The notes below the pieces were generated by a model. That model searched no databases. It worked only from the letters and a program-made list of their open reading frames with translations, and was not told where the DNA came from. A program made the translations under genes and the position numbers. This document shows positions 8,078 through 16,076 of a stretch of 53,893 nt of DNA, one piece after another (the stretch's first letter is position 1; each line of letters starts with the position of its first letter). Source of the stretch: Clostridiaceae bacterium (GTDB lineage Bacteria; Bacillota; Clostridia; Lachnospirales; Lachnospiraceae); contig CABIYE010000014.1 in NCBI GenBank assembly GCA_902362865.1, positions 16,820-70,712 of the forward strand, written 5' to 3'.

Positions 8078-8785
8078 TCACCTTGACTTGTCCTTTAAGA
8101 TCAACTTATATCCAATGCCTTTTACCGTTACCAGCGAAACCGGCGAAGATGGTTTTTCCTCAATCTTTTCCCGGATATGGCGAATGTGCGACATAAGTGT
8201 TTTCTCATAGCCTATATAAATATCCCCGCAAACCGTTTGGCAAAGCGCACCCAAAGTTACAATGCGGCCCGCATTTGCATACAGTTTTTTCAATATCTCC
8301 ACTTCTTTTGCGGTCAGGGAAACTGGTTCCTGTCCCTCACGATAGACTTCTGCCTGTTCTAAGTCCACTTTGCAGGCATCCAGTAAGAAGCTGCTTTCCT
8401 CACTTTCTTTATAGGTTCGCCGCAGAATGGCCGTAATGCGCCATACAAATTCCTGCGCGATAAATGGTTTTACCATGTAATCATCCGCACCGGCCTCAAA
8501 ACCTTTTGATTTATCGTCGATTTCTCCTTTTGCCGTCAAAAAAAGAATAGGGATCGGGTTCTGTTCTCGGATTGTCTTTGCCAACATAAAGCCGTCCATA
8601 TCCGGTAGCATAACATCCAAAACAGCCATATCCGGCTTTGCACTCATTCTTTCCAATGCGCTCAGGGCGGTATTGGCGGTTACTATATTTTCAAAACCAT
8701 TCTCTTTCAGAATGGATTGGCACATCTGTAAAATTGCCGGTTCATCATCAACCAGCAAAATAATTTTGTCCTTGATTGTACCCAT
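8078..8785 (-). CDS. OmpR-family response regulator
   Basis: A 235-residue regulator with a receiver domain (IILLVDDEPAIL, phospho-acceptor Asp in MAVLDVMLPDMDG, Lys in MVKPFIAQE) and a C-terminal winged helix (VSLTAKEVEILKKL, SHIRHIREKIEE). The start at 8785 is chosen for GGAAAGGAG just upstream; longer in-frame starts fall in the promoter region. It probably binds the 11-bp-phased repeats at 8850-8891 that lie in the intergenic region shared with the divergent ABC operon, and so controls the transporter. Confidence 0.93.
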   Translation of the reverse strand: MGTIKDKIILLVDDEPAILQMCQSILKENGFENIVTANTALSALERMSAKPDMAVLDVMLPDMDGFMLAKTIREQNPIPILFLTAKGEIDDKSKGFEAGADDYMVKPFIAQEFVWRITAILRRTYKESEESSFLLDACKVDLEQAEVYREGQEPVSLTAKEVEILKKLYANAGRIVTLGALCQTVCGDIYIGYEKTLMSHIRHIREKIEEKPSSPVSLVTVKGIGYKLILKDKSR

Positions 8786-8849
8786 CGGCTCACTCCTTTC
8801 CTTATGTATTATACCATATCTTTTCATATTTGCAGCTTTGATCGTGAAA

Positions 8850-8904
8850 ATCAAGGTAAAATCAAGGTTCTCTCCAATGCAATGCAAGGTGGGGGCTATA
8901 TGAT
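8850..8904 (+). promoter_or_regulatory. ABC operon promoter with 11-bp-phased operator
   Basis: ATCAAGGTA (8850), ATCAAGGTT (8861), a degenerate unit (8872) and TGCAAGGTG (8883) are spaced exactly 11 bp apart. A -10 TATGAT (8899-8904) starts 16 bases after the start of the last unit. The second transporter operon at 14262-14316 has the same geometry. Phased direct repeats covering the -35 region are typical of activation by OmpR-family regulators. Confidence 0.7.
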
Positions 8905-8934
8905 ATAAGCAGCTTAGGAAAGGAGCAAGAAAAA

Positions 8935-9837
8935 ATGATTGTAGCAACAGATAATTTGTCAAAAGAATATGACGGTGTTTACCGTGTTCAGGAATTAGAT
9001 ATTCGGATTAAAGAGGGCGACATTTACGGCTTTCTCGGCCCGAATGGGGCAGGCAAGTCCACCACCATGAAAATGCTGCTCGGACTTGTCAAACCCACCA
9101 GCGGAACCATTGAAATTATGGGAAAACCGTTCAACGAAAAGAACCGCCGTGATATTCTCGCGTCCGTTGGTTCCCTGATTGAATCCCCGTCCTACTATGG
9201 ACATTTGACTGGCCGCGAGAATATGGAGATCATTCGCAGGCTGCTTGACTTGCCCAAAAAGAACATTGAAGAAGCGGTGCATATTGTCCGTATGGAAAAC
9301 CAGATGGAGAAGAAAGTCAAAAACTATTCTCTCGGTATGAAGCAGCGGCTCGGCATTGCAATGGCACTGGCCCGGTTCCCGAAACTTCTGATTTTGGATG
9401 AACCGACCAACGGGCTTGACCCCGCAGGCATCGAAGAAATGCGGGAACTCATTAAGATGCTGCCGAAACAGTATGGCATGACAGTGATGATTTCCAGCCA
9501 CATTTTAAGTGAGATCGATCAGATGGCTACTGTTGTCGGCATTATCAATCAGGGCTGCCTGATTTTTCAGGAAAGGATGTCAGTTCTGGATATGCAGCGG
9601 GAGCCACAGATTATATTGAGAACCAGCGATAATAACCACGCTTTCCAGCTTCTTAAAAAGGCCAACCCGCAGCGTACAACGGATGGTTTGCAGATCGGTG
9701 CGCTGACTGACGAACAGACCGGCGCTGTTGTGCAATGCCTGTGTTCCAATGGTATCTCTGTTTATCGTGTTGAGGAACACCGGGAAAGTCTGGAAGATAT
9801 TTTCCTCAACCTGACAGGAAAGGAGCTGACACTGTGA
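8935..9837 (+). CDS. LanF/BcrA-type ABC transporter ATPase
   Basis: A 300-residue ATPase with Walker A (GPNGAGKST), the signature YSLGMKQRLGIA, Walker B (LLILDEPTNGLDP) and a C-terminal extension (LEDIFLNLTGKEL) typical of lantibiotic-immunity and bacitracin-export ATPases. It should energise the two permeases downstream to remove or shed peptide antibiotics. The stop overlaps the next ATG as ATGA, so translation is coupled. A GGAAAGGAG site sits upstream of the ATG at 8935. Confidence 0.93.
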   Translation: MIVATDNLSKEYDGVYRVQELDIRIKEGDIYGFLGPNGAGKSTTMKMLLGLVKPTSGTIEIMGKPFNEKNRRDILASVGSLIESPSYYGHLTGRENMEIIRRLLDLPKKNIEEAVHIVRMENQMEKKVKNYSLGMKQRLGIAMALARFPKLLILDEPTNGLDPAGIEEMRELIKMLPKQYGMTVMISSHILSEIDQMATVVGIINQGCLIFQERMSVLDMQREPQIILRTSDNNHAFQLLKKANPQRTTDGLQIGALTDEQTGAVVQCLCSNGISVYRVEEHRESLEDIFLNLTGKELTL

Positions 9838-10610
9838 TGAAATACCTGTGCCTTGAATTATACAAACTGAAACGCAGAAAGGTTTTTCTGACCTTTGTGC
9901 TGATCCTCGGTGTGGAATTGCTCTTTGTATTTTCCAACTATGGAAACAATGAAAATTTCCTCGGTATGATTTCCGACCCCAATGCACCGGCATGGGAGGA
10001 TTTGATCGTTGGGCCAGCTACTATGAATGGGCTTTTTCTTCCCATTCTGGCAGCGGTTATTGCCAGCCGCATTTGCGATATGGAACACCGGGGAAATACA
10101 TGGAAGCTGTTGGAGTGCAACAATGAAAACCGCAAGGCAATTTGGTTCTGCAAGTTTACCGTAGTAGCCGTTCTCATGCTGGCGGCAATTCTCATTCAGG
10201 CTCTTGTGATTGTCGCCTACGGTAATGCTGTGGGGATTGTTGAGCCGCTGCCGGTAAAAACGCTGTGGGAATTTGTTTTGGGGACAGTAATGGTTACATT
10301 TGTGGTTGTAACTATTCAGGTGTTTTTCTCTCTTGTTTTTGCGAACCAGCTTGTCCCGATGTCTATTGGTATGATTGGCGCGTTGATTGGCTTTATTTCT
10401 ACTTTGCTCCCCACAGGCATCCGCAATATCCTCATTTGGGGAAATTACGCAGAAATGATGGTGCTGGGGCAGGACACTTCTTCCGGCAATTTGCAATCCA
10501 GTGAACTTGTCGTTCGGAATATTGACTTTCTTCCGCTTACGATCCTCTTTATTGTTGGATTGATTGCCTTTGTCCTGTTTGAGAAGAAGTTTCAAAAATA
10601 CGAGTATTAA
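9834..10610 (+). CDS. LanE/MutE-type ABC permease
   Basis: A 258-residue protein with six predicted membrane segments and an N-terminus typical of the family (YLCLELYKLKRRKVFLTF). An EHRGNTWKLLE-like cytoplasmic segment matches lantibiotic-protection permeases (MutE/EpiE type). It overlaps the ATPase gene by 4 bases and precedes a second, homologous permease, as expected for a LanFEG complex. The substrate is inferred, not visible. Confidence 0.88.
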   Translation: MMKYLCLELYKLKRRKVFLTFVLILGVELLFVFSNYGNNENFLGMISDPNAPAWEDLIVGPATMNGLFLPILAAVIASRICDMEHRGNTWKLLECNNENRKAIWFCKFTVVAVLMLAAILIQALVIVAYGNAVGIVEPLPVKTLWEFVLGTVMVTFVVVTIQVFFSLVFANQLVPMSIGMIGALIGFISTLLPTGIRNILIWGNYAEMMVLGQDTSSGNLQSSELVVRNIDFLPLTILFIVGLIAFVLFEKKFQKYEY

Positions 10611-10623
10611 AGGAGGGATTGTA

Positions 10624-11367
10624 ATGCTTATCAATGCAATTCGGGCGGAAAATCTGAAAAGCCGCCATTCTAATATGTGGGTAGCAGTTCTCATTCTGCC
10701 ACTTTTGACCGCCGCCATTGGTGCAATCATTTATGGCATCAATGCTTCGGCCAATTTGTACGACGGCGCAGTATGGCAGCAGCTTTGGCTTCAAACAGGG
10801 CTGTTCTATGGGTATTTTTTCTTTCCAATCCTGATTGCCATTTGTGCGTCCTATTTGTGGCGGCTGGAACACACAAATCACAACTGGAACAGCCTTATGA
10901 CAACGCCGGTTTCCCGGCCAACCATTTTCATTGCGAAGCTGGTTGTGCTGACAAAATCTATTCTGACCGCACAGGTTCTTTTGATGGTGTTTATCATTAT
11001 CGTAGGAAAGGTTGTGTTTCGGTTTGAACAGCCCATCCCTATCAATATGCTATGGTGGCTGTTTATGGGCTGGTTTTCAGCTTTAAGCGTTGGTGCTGTT
11101 CAGCTTTACTTGTCCATGCGGATCAGGAGCTTTGCGGTGCCGGTAGGTTTGGCGGTTTGCCTTAGTATCGGCGGTCTGGCTTTCCATATTGCTGGTTTAA
11201 GTGAGATGTTCCCTTATTCGCAAATTATTCTCGGTCTATCGTCACAGGACGAAGTGTTGCCCATTGACAGCATAATGACTTTGGTTCCAATGGTTCTTGT
11301 TTACACGGTATTATTTGTGATTTTGGCTACTAATCATCTGAAAAAGGCAGATGTTGTAGCCGGATAA
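10624..11367 (+). CDS. LanG/MutG-type ABC permease
   Basis: A 247-residue protein with six membrane segments, the second permease of the LanFEG set. The N-terminus (LINAIRAENLKSRHSNMW) and the internal WRLEHTNHNWNSLMT mirror the upstream permease. The ATG at 10624 follows AAAGGAGG; an in-frame ATG at 10564 lies within the previous gene. Probably co-transcribed from the phased-repeat promoter. Confidence 0.88.
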   Translation: MLINAIRAENLKSRHSNMWVAVLILPLLTAAIGAIIYGINASANLYDGAVWQQLWLQTGLFYGYFFFPILIAICASYLWRLEHTNHNWNSLMTTPVSRPTIFIAKLVVLTKSILTAQVLLMVFIIIVGKVVFRFEQPIPINMLWWLFMGWFSALSVGAVQLYLSMRIRSFAVPVGLAVCLSIGGLAFHIAGLSEMFPYSQIILGLSSQDEVLPIDSIMTLVPMVLVYTVLFVILATNHLKKADVVAG

Positions 11368-11377
11368 AGGAGAAAAA

Positions 11378-11659
11378 ATGAAAGCAGAAAATTTAGGAAG
11401 ATTATCTTTGTTGGTAAGCGTACTCCCATTGACCCTGTTTATCATCCGGCACTTGAAAATCGGCATGGAAGCGCCGTGGGTTTATATCATCTTTGCAGTG
11501 TACGCGCTTTTGATTATTGCGGGCTTTGTATTCGCAATCTGGCTGGTGAAAAACAAAAGGACACGGACGGCCACATCTAAAGCGGCATTAACGCTTAGTT
11601 CTCTGTATGTTGCGTTTTTCAGCTTCTTTATTTACCTAACAGTAGCAGCCAGAATTTGA
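11378..11659 (+). CDS. Small membrane protein at the end of the LanFEG operon
   Basis: A 93-residue protein with three predicted membrane segments (about residues 8-25, 32-55 and 68-90) and a short basic loop (VKNKRTRTATSK). It starts 10 bases after the permease stop with AAAGGAG upstream. It does not match a family I can name. The position suggests an accessory of the transporter. No counterpart exists in the second LanFEG operon at 14343-16850. Confidence 0.7.
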   Translation: MKAENLGRLSLLVSVLPLTLFIIRHLKIGMEAPWVYIIFAVYALLIIAGFVFAIWLVKNKRTRTATSKAALTLSSLYVAFFSFFIYLTVAARI

Positions 11660-11805
11660 CCTAATGGAAGCTGATTATAGCAGCAAACTTATTTCAGATA
11701 GCGAAAACCTGCCAGATGACGGCAAAAGGAAAAAGCCGTTGCATAACAAACACATTCAAATCACTTATGGGACAGAAATTTTGAATAAAAAATGGAGGTG
11801 ATGAT

Positions 11806-12290
11806 GTGATGGGACATTAGCTGTTTTTGATATAGAAGAATCCGGAAAACAGATTGGCGAAAAGTTATTTCTGCTTCTTAACGAGGAACAAAAGAATGCT
11901 CTAATGCAATATATTTTGGAACAAGGAGTCTGTCATGGAACGGTATTCAATTCCTGTCACACTTCCTTTGCTGCAAAGAAGAATCCTCTAACAGAAATAC
12001 AGGAAGGCGAGCTTTATCTATGCCTGGAGCACCGCACTGTCAGGGTTCGCGAACGGATTATCAACCTGACAAGTAAGGAGTTTGATATACTGGCATTACT
12101 CATTGCCAATCCCAAACGTGTTTTTACTTACGAACTGATTACCGATTTGGTTTGGAAAGAGGATTGTGATTTCTATTCGAGAAAAGCCATTCATAATCAT
12201 ATAAGTAAGTTGCGTAAGAAATTGCGCTTTGAACCAGATCTTCCAAACTATATTGAGAGTGTCGCCGGAATCGGCTATAAATTTGAACAT
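11806..12290 (+). repeat. 485-bp direct repeat, copy 1
   Basis: This copy and 16852-17336 are nearly identical from GTGATGGGACATTAG through the codons for the winged-helix protein. They bracket the whole second two-component/LanFEG cassette in direct orientation, so homologous recombination between them could delete or amplify it. Confidence 0.9.
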
Positions 12291-12296
12291 TTGTAA
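11904..12296 (+). CDS. Orphan winged-helix DNA-binding protein, copy 1
   Basis: A 130-residue protein consisting of an OmpR/PhoB-type effector domain (INLTSKEFDILALLIANP, then NHISKLRKKLRFEP and GIGYKFE) with no receiver domain. It may regulate element genes by binding DNA without phosphorylation. The start is doubtful: no ribosome binding site precedes the ATG at 11904, and the frame stays open upstream to about 11805, encoding a continuous peptide with no start codon. A strong GGAGGTGATG sits there, but its ATG runs in another frame. The same arrangement occurs in copy 2. Confidence 0.7.
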   Translation: MQYILEQGVCHGTVFNSCHTSFAAKKNPLTEIQEGELYLCLEHRTVRVRERIINLTSKEFDILALLIANPKRVFTYELITDLVWKEDCDFYSRKAIHNHISKLRKKLRFEPDLPNYIESVAGIGYKFEHL

Positions 12297-12299
12297 GCT

Positions 12300-12332
12300 A
12301 AAGCCACGAGATTTTCTTGTGGCTTTAATTAA
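12300..12332 (+). terminator. Terminator after winged-helix copy 1
   Basis: AAAGCCAC and GTGGCTTT form a stem (12300-12307 and 12319-12326), followed by AATTAA. The U-run is weak. Confidence 0.5.
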
Positions 12333-12362
12333 CATCCACTTCCAAACGCTTAATATTGAAGG

Positions 12363-12391
12363 TTGTATTGTTCGAGCTAAAGAACTATAAT
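12363..12391 (+). promoter_or_regulatory. Promoter of the second two-component operon
   Basis: TTGTAT (12363-12368), a 17-bp spacer and TATAAT (12386-12391) lie just upstream of the GGAGGTGCG site and the ATG at 12412. Confidence 0.6.
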
Positions 12392-12411
12392 AGATTCTAT
12401 GGAGGTGCGAT

Positions 12412-12600
12412 ATGGAATATATGACACTAAAAGAGGCCGCCGAAAAATGGGGTGTGACGCCTCGTAGGGTAAATTATTATTGTGCTGGTGAACGTATCTC
12501 TGGAGCAGTAAAGATGGCCGGTATTTGGCTGATTCCCAAAACTGCAGAAAAGCCGATTGATGGTCGGACAAAACAAGGGAGAGAATTGCGCCATGAATAA
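12412..12600 (+). CDS. Small helix-turn-helix protein (excisionase/MerR-like)
   Basis: A 62-residue protein, mostly one helix-turn-helix with a wing (YMTLKEAAEKWGVTPRRVNYY, then GAVKMAGIWLIPKTAEKP). This is the usual form of small excisionase-like or MerR-like DNA-binding proteins in Firmicutes. A GGAGGTGCGAT site precedes the ATG. It overlaps the response regulator gene by 8 bases and is therefore part of that operon, so a regulatory role for the transporter cassette is more likely than a role in excision. Confidence 0.8.
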   Translation: MEYMTLKEAAEKWGVTPRRVNYYCAGERISGAVKMAGIWLIPKTAEKPIDGRTKQGRELRHE

Positions 12601-13285
12601 AATTTTGATTATAGATGATGACAGAGAACTATGCGCTTTGATTAAACGCAGCGTACAATCGGAACATATAGAAGCCGATTTTTGTAATACCGGAAAAGAG
12701 GGATTGCAGAAATTAAAAGAACAGGAATACCAGCTTGTAGTGCTGGATGTAATGATGCCTGGTATGGATGGCTTTGAAACGCTGGAAGAAATCCGCAAAG
12801 AGAACAGCCTGCCGATTTTGATGTTCACATCCAAAAATGACAGTGCTTCTAAAGTGCGGGGGTTACGGGCCGGAGCGGACGATTATCTGACAAAGCCGTT
12901 TGACATGGACGAACTGATTGCCCGTATTGCGTCCCTCATTCGCCGCTACACTCGCTTTAATCAGCAAGCTGGAACTATGCAAAAGCTGGATTTTGACGGA
13001 TTGCAGATTGACCTTGAAAATCGTTCCATTACTACGGGAAACGGCACTTTTGAGCTTCCTCCAAAGGAATTTGATCTGCTCTTGTACTGTGCAAAACATC
13101 AAGGGAAAATTTTGACAAAACAGCAAATTTATGAGGAAGTATGGGGCGAAGAATATTTCTACGATGACAGTAACATTATGGCGATTATCAGTCGGCTTCG
13201 TAAAAAATTAGAAGTCAATCCTTCCAGTCCAAAGTATATCCAAACGGTTAAAGGGATTGGCTACCGCTTTAATAAGGAGGTGTAG
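12593..13285 (+). CDS. OmpR-family response regulator of the second cassette
   Basis: A 230-residue regulator with a receiver domain (ILIIDDDRELCALI, Asp in LVVLDVMMPGMDG, Lys in LTKPFDMDEL) and a winged helix (ELPPKEFDLLLYC, then SRLRKKLEVNP and GIGYRFN). The ATG at 12593 follows GGGAGAG; an upstream in-frame ATG at 12557 lies inside the helix-turn-helix gene. It is 6 bases from the kinase gene. The likely target is the four-unit TGCAAGGTT operator at 14262-14303. Confidence 0.93.
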   Translation: MNKILIIDDDRELCALIKRSVQSEHIEADFCNTGKEGLQKLKEQEYQLVVLDVMMPGMDGFETLEEIRKENSLPILMFTSKNDSASKVRGLRAGADDYLTKPFDMDELIARIASLIRRYTRFNQQAGTMQKLDFDGLQIDLENRSITTGNGTFELPPKEFDLLLYCAKHQGKILTKQQIYEEVWGEEYFYDDSNIMAIISRLRKKLEVNPSSPKYIQTVKGIGYRFNKEV

Positions 13286-13290
13286 CCGGT

Positions 13291-14208
13291 ATGGAGATTA
13301 TCGTTTTCTTGTCCATTGTGATTGCTGTTGTGGCTGTACTGACATCCATTGTTCTCGTTCGGCGCGTAAAAAAGCAAATAGCAGAAATGACCGACGCTCT
13401 GGTTGATGTGAAAAATGGAAATGGCAATCGGCGTATTTTGTCTGCAACAAATGAACTGGTATCCCCTCTTGCCTATGAAATCAATGAGATTGTTGTGTCC
13501 TATGAAAGCAGACTTTCGATTGTCCGGCAGACAGAGGAAATCAACCGCCAGCTTATGACGAGCCTTTCCCACGATGTTCGGACACCCCTTACAACCCTCA
13601 TCGGGTATCTTGACGCTGCATATAAAGGGCTTGTTACAGGGAAAGACCGGGATGATTATATCGAAATTGCCCGCCGGAAAGCTCATGATTTGAAAGAATA
13701 TATTGATGTACTCTTTGACTGGTTCAAGTTAAATTCCGACGAGTTTGCTTTGGAAATCCAGAGCGTTGAAGCCGCAGAGTTGACAAGAAATATCCTGATC
13801 GACTGGATACCGATTTTTGAAGATAAGCAAGTCGATTATGACATTGATATTCCCGAACAGCCTGTCCGGGTAAGATTGGATACGGACAGCTATATGAGGA
13901 TTATCAATAATCTCATTCAAAATGTAATCGCTCACAGCCATGCGGACAAAATTAAAATTTCCCTGTCAAAGCAGGGAAATAACTTGAGGCTGCTGTTGGC
14001 AGATAATGGTGTAGGAATTGAGAAAGAAGATTTGAAACACATTTTTGAACGGCTTTATAAGTGTGATAAAGGTCGGTCTGAAAAAGGAAGCGGTCTTGGT
14101 CTTTCTATTGTCCATCAGCTTGTAGAAAAGATGGGTGGAAACATAACAGTTGAAAGTTTGCTGGGAAAAGGAACGGAATTTATGTTGCTTTTTCCTTTGG
14201 AGATTTAA
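13291..14208 (+). CDS. Sensor histidine kinase with a short N-terminal anchor
   Basis: A 305-residue kinase with one N-terminal membrane segment (about residues 3-23) and essentially no extracellular domain, unlike the kinase at 6715-8073. It has the H-box SLSHDVRTPLTTL, the N-box NLIQNVIAHS and the ATP-lid motifs DNGVGI and GSGLGL. Kinases of this layout next to ABC transporters often sense through the transporter itself; that is inference here. It is followed by a terminator and then the phased-repeat promoter of the ABC genes. Confidence 0.92.
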   Translation: MEIIVFLSIVIAVVAVLTSIVLVRRVKKQIAEMTDALVDVKNGNGNRRILSATNELVSPLAYEINEIVVSYESRLSIVRQTEEINRQLMTSLSHDVRTPLTTLIGYLDAAYKGLVTGKDRDDYIEIARRKAHDLKEYIDVLFDWFKLNSDEFALEIQSVEAAELTRNILIDWIPIFEDKQVDYDIDIPEQPVRVRLDTDSYMRIINNLIQNVIAHSHADKIKISLSKQGNNLRLLLADNGVGIEKEDLKHIFERLYKCDKGRSEKGSGLGLSIVHQLVEKMGGNITVESLLGKGTEFMLLFPLEI

Positions 14209-14212
14209 GCGG

Positions 14213-14245
14213 GTTCCCGTCTTTATGGCGGGAACCTTTGTCATT
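14213..14245 (+). terminator. Terminator after the second kinase gene
   Basis: GGTTCCCG and CGGGAACC form a perfect 8-bp stem just after the stop codon, followed by TTTGTCATTTT. Confidence 0.75.
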
Positions 14246-14261
14246 TTGCCAGATTTCAAAT

Positions 14262-14316
14262 TGCAAGGTTAATGCAAGGTTGCGGCAAGGTTAATGCAAG
14301 GTTGGCATGATAGAAT
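14262..14316 (+). promoter_or_regulatory. ABC operon promoter with four 11-bp-phased TGCAAGGTT units
   Basis: TGCAAGGTT occurs at 14262, 14273 and 14295, and GGCAAGGTT at 14284, each exactly 11 bp apart. The -10 TAGAAT is at 14311-14316, starting 16 bases after the start of the last unit, the same offset as at 8899. This is the expected layout for an OmpR-type activator touching the -35 region. Confidence 0.8.
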
Positions 14317-14342
14317 ACCTTACAGAACAGGAGGTTTTGAAT

Positions 14343-15269
14343 ATGGACACAAATTACATCATTGAAACGAAAAATCTGACGAAGCAATACGGTTCACAAA
14401 AGAGTGTGGCTGACTTAAATATCCATGTGAAGCGTGGGAGAATTTATGGTCTGCTGGGCAGAAACGGAGCCGGAAAAACTACTACCATGAAGATGCTGTT
14501 GGGCTTAACGAAGCCGACTTCCGGGGAGGTCAAAATCTGGGGAAAGCCCTTGCAGGGGAATGAAAAGAAATTGCTGCCCCGTATCGGAAGCCTGATTGAA
14601 TCCCCCGGTTTTTATCCAAATCTGACCGGCACAGAGAACTTGCGTATCTTTGCTACTCTGCGGGGCGTACCAAACAATCATGCCATCAAAGACGCTCTGG
14701 ATTTGGTAGGACTGCCCTACAAAGATAAAAAGCTCTTTTCACAGTATTCTCTTGGTATGAAGCAGCGGCTTGCCATCGCCCTTGCCGTTATGCACGACCC
14801 AGAGCTTTTGATTTTGGATGAGCCGATCAACGGGCTTGATCCCATCGGCATTGCAGAAGTACGCTCCTTTATTCGGGAGCTTTGCGACGCAAGAGGAAAA
14901 ACCATTTTGATTTCCAGTCACATTCTTTCGGAGATTTCCTTGCTGGCTGACGATATTGGAATTATCGACCACGGAGCATTGCTGGAAGAAGAAAGCCTTG
15001 CTGAGCTGGAGCAAAAAAGCAGTAAGCATATCCGATTTACACTCTCTGATACTGCACAGGCGGCAAGAATTTTGGAACGCAATTTCCATGAAAATCATTT
15101 CTCTATACAGGACGACCACAATCTGCGTCTGCACAACCTTGATCTGCCTGTGGGGAAAATTGTAACTGCCTTTGTAGAAAACGGATTGGAGGTATCGGAG
15201 GCGCATACCTGTGAAGAAAGTCTTGAAGATTACTTCAAGCGTGTGACGGGAGGCGAGGGAATTGCTTAA
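14343..15269 (+). CDS. LanF/BcrA-type ABC transporter ATPase, second cassette
   Basis: A 308-residue ATPase with Walker A (GRNGAGKTT), signature YSLGMKQRLAIA, Walker B (LLILDEPINGLDP) and the family C-terminal extension. It is a clear homologue of the ATPase at 8935-9837. The ATG at 14343 has AGGAGG upstream; an earlier in-frame ATG at 14307 lies within the operator. Its stop overlaps the TTG start of the next permease. Confidence 0.92.
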   Translation: MDTNYIIETKNLTKQYGSQKSVADLNIHVKRGRIYGLLGRNGAGKTTTMKMLLGLTKPTSGEVKIWGKPLQGNEKKLLPRIGSLIESPGFYPNLTGTENLRIFATLRGVPNNHAIKDALDLVGLPYKDKKLFSQYSLGMKQRLAIALAVMHDPELLILDEPINGLDPIGIAEVRSFIRELCDARGKTILISSHILSEISLLADDIGIIDHGALLEEESLAELEQKSSKHIRFTLSDTAQAARILERNFHENHFSIQDDHNLRLHNLDLPVGKIVTAFVENGLEVSEAHTCEESLEDYFKRVTGGEGIA

Positions 15270-16071
15270 ACTGATTAAATGCGAATTTTGGAAATTAAAG
15301 CGGAAAAGATTATTATACGCACTGATGTCATTATCGTTATTTTTTCCGTTGATTTTGGCATATATGGCAAAGGCGGGAACAGGTGCAGATACAACGGAAC
15401 ATTATCTTCAAACCCGATTTGATTATGTTTATACAATGATGTTGGGATATGGATTGGTTTTTTTGCTTCCATGTCTAATTGGTATCATTGCCGCTATTTT
15501 GTTTTTTATAGAAAGAGATTGCGATACTTCCAAAAACCTTAGAACAATTCCTGTTACAAATACACAACTCATTATGGCAAAAATTTCTATGCTCTTTATT
15601 TTTAGCATTGCGTTTTGTCTGACAAGCACATTATCTGTTGCGTTGTTTTGTAAACTGTTTCATGTAGGAATGGTTTATGGTATGACTTATAAGATATTTA
15701 TGAGCCTTATTTTTGGAGTTCTTATCGTAGCAGCTTCTTTGCCGATTGTATTTTTAATTATTTGTTTTAACAAAAGTTTTTTGCTTTCTATCCTGCTTGC
15801 GTTTTTTTATTCTATTTTTAACTGGGGCATACTAGGGACAGTTGGAACATCTATAAGTGCTGCAAAAATTGCTTTCTTAAATTCTTTCCCAGTTATATGT
15901 GTTATGAACTGGACAAGCGGCTTAATGATGGATCATTTGCAAAAAGACAATCTTTTGCCGGAAGCCTATGCGATTGTACCAACCACTTGCCATACAATTT
16001 TTATTCTGGCAATTACTGTTACACTTTCATTGTGGTTGATCATTCGCTTTTATAAAAAATGGACGAGGTAA
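15262..16071 (+). CDS. LanE-type ABC permease, second cassette
   Basis: A 269-residue protein with six predicted membrane segments and the family N-terminus (LIKCEFWKLKRKRLLYAL). It starts with TTG at 15262, overlapping the ATPase gene by 8 bases, with GAGGGAA upstream. This gene and the next are visibly more AT-rich than the ATPase gene before them, which suggests that the transporter was assembled from parts with different histories. Confidence 0.85.
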   Translation: MLKLIKCEFWKLKRKRLLYALMSLSLFFPLILAYMAKAGTGADTTEHYLQTRFDYVYTMMLGYGLVFLLPCLIGIIAAILFFIERDCDTSKNLRTIPVTNTQLIMAKISMLFIFSIAFCLTSTLSVALFCKLFHVGMVYGMTYKIFMSLIFGVLIVAASLPIVFLIICFNKSFLLSILLAFFYSIFNWGILGTVGTSISAAKIAFLNSFPVICVMNWTSGLMMDHLQKDNLLPEAYAIVPTTCHTIFILAITVTLSLWLIIRFYKKWTR

Positions 16072-16076
16072 AAGAT

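Noticed and set aside
9858..10730. A 290-codon minus-strand frame opposite the first LanE permease gene
   Set aside because: Antisense to a recognisable membrane protein gene; composition reflects the hydrophobic codons on the other strand.
12412..12600. Small helix-turn-helix protein as the excisionase of the element
   Set aside because: It is co-transcribed with a response regulator far from the recombinases, and serine-recombinase elements do not use this type of excisionase as a rule.
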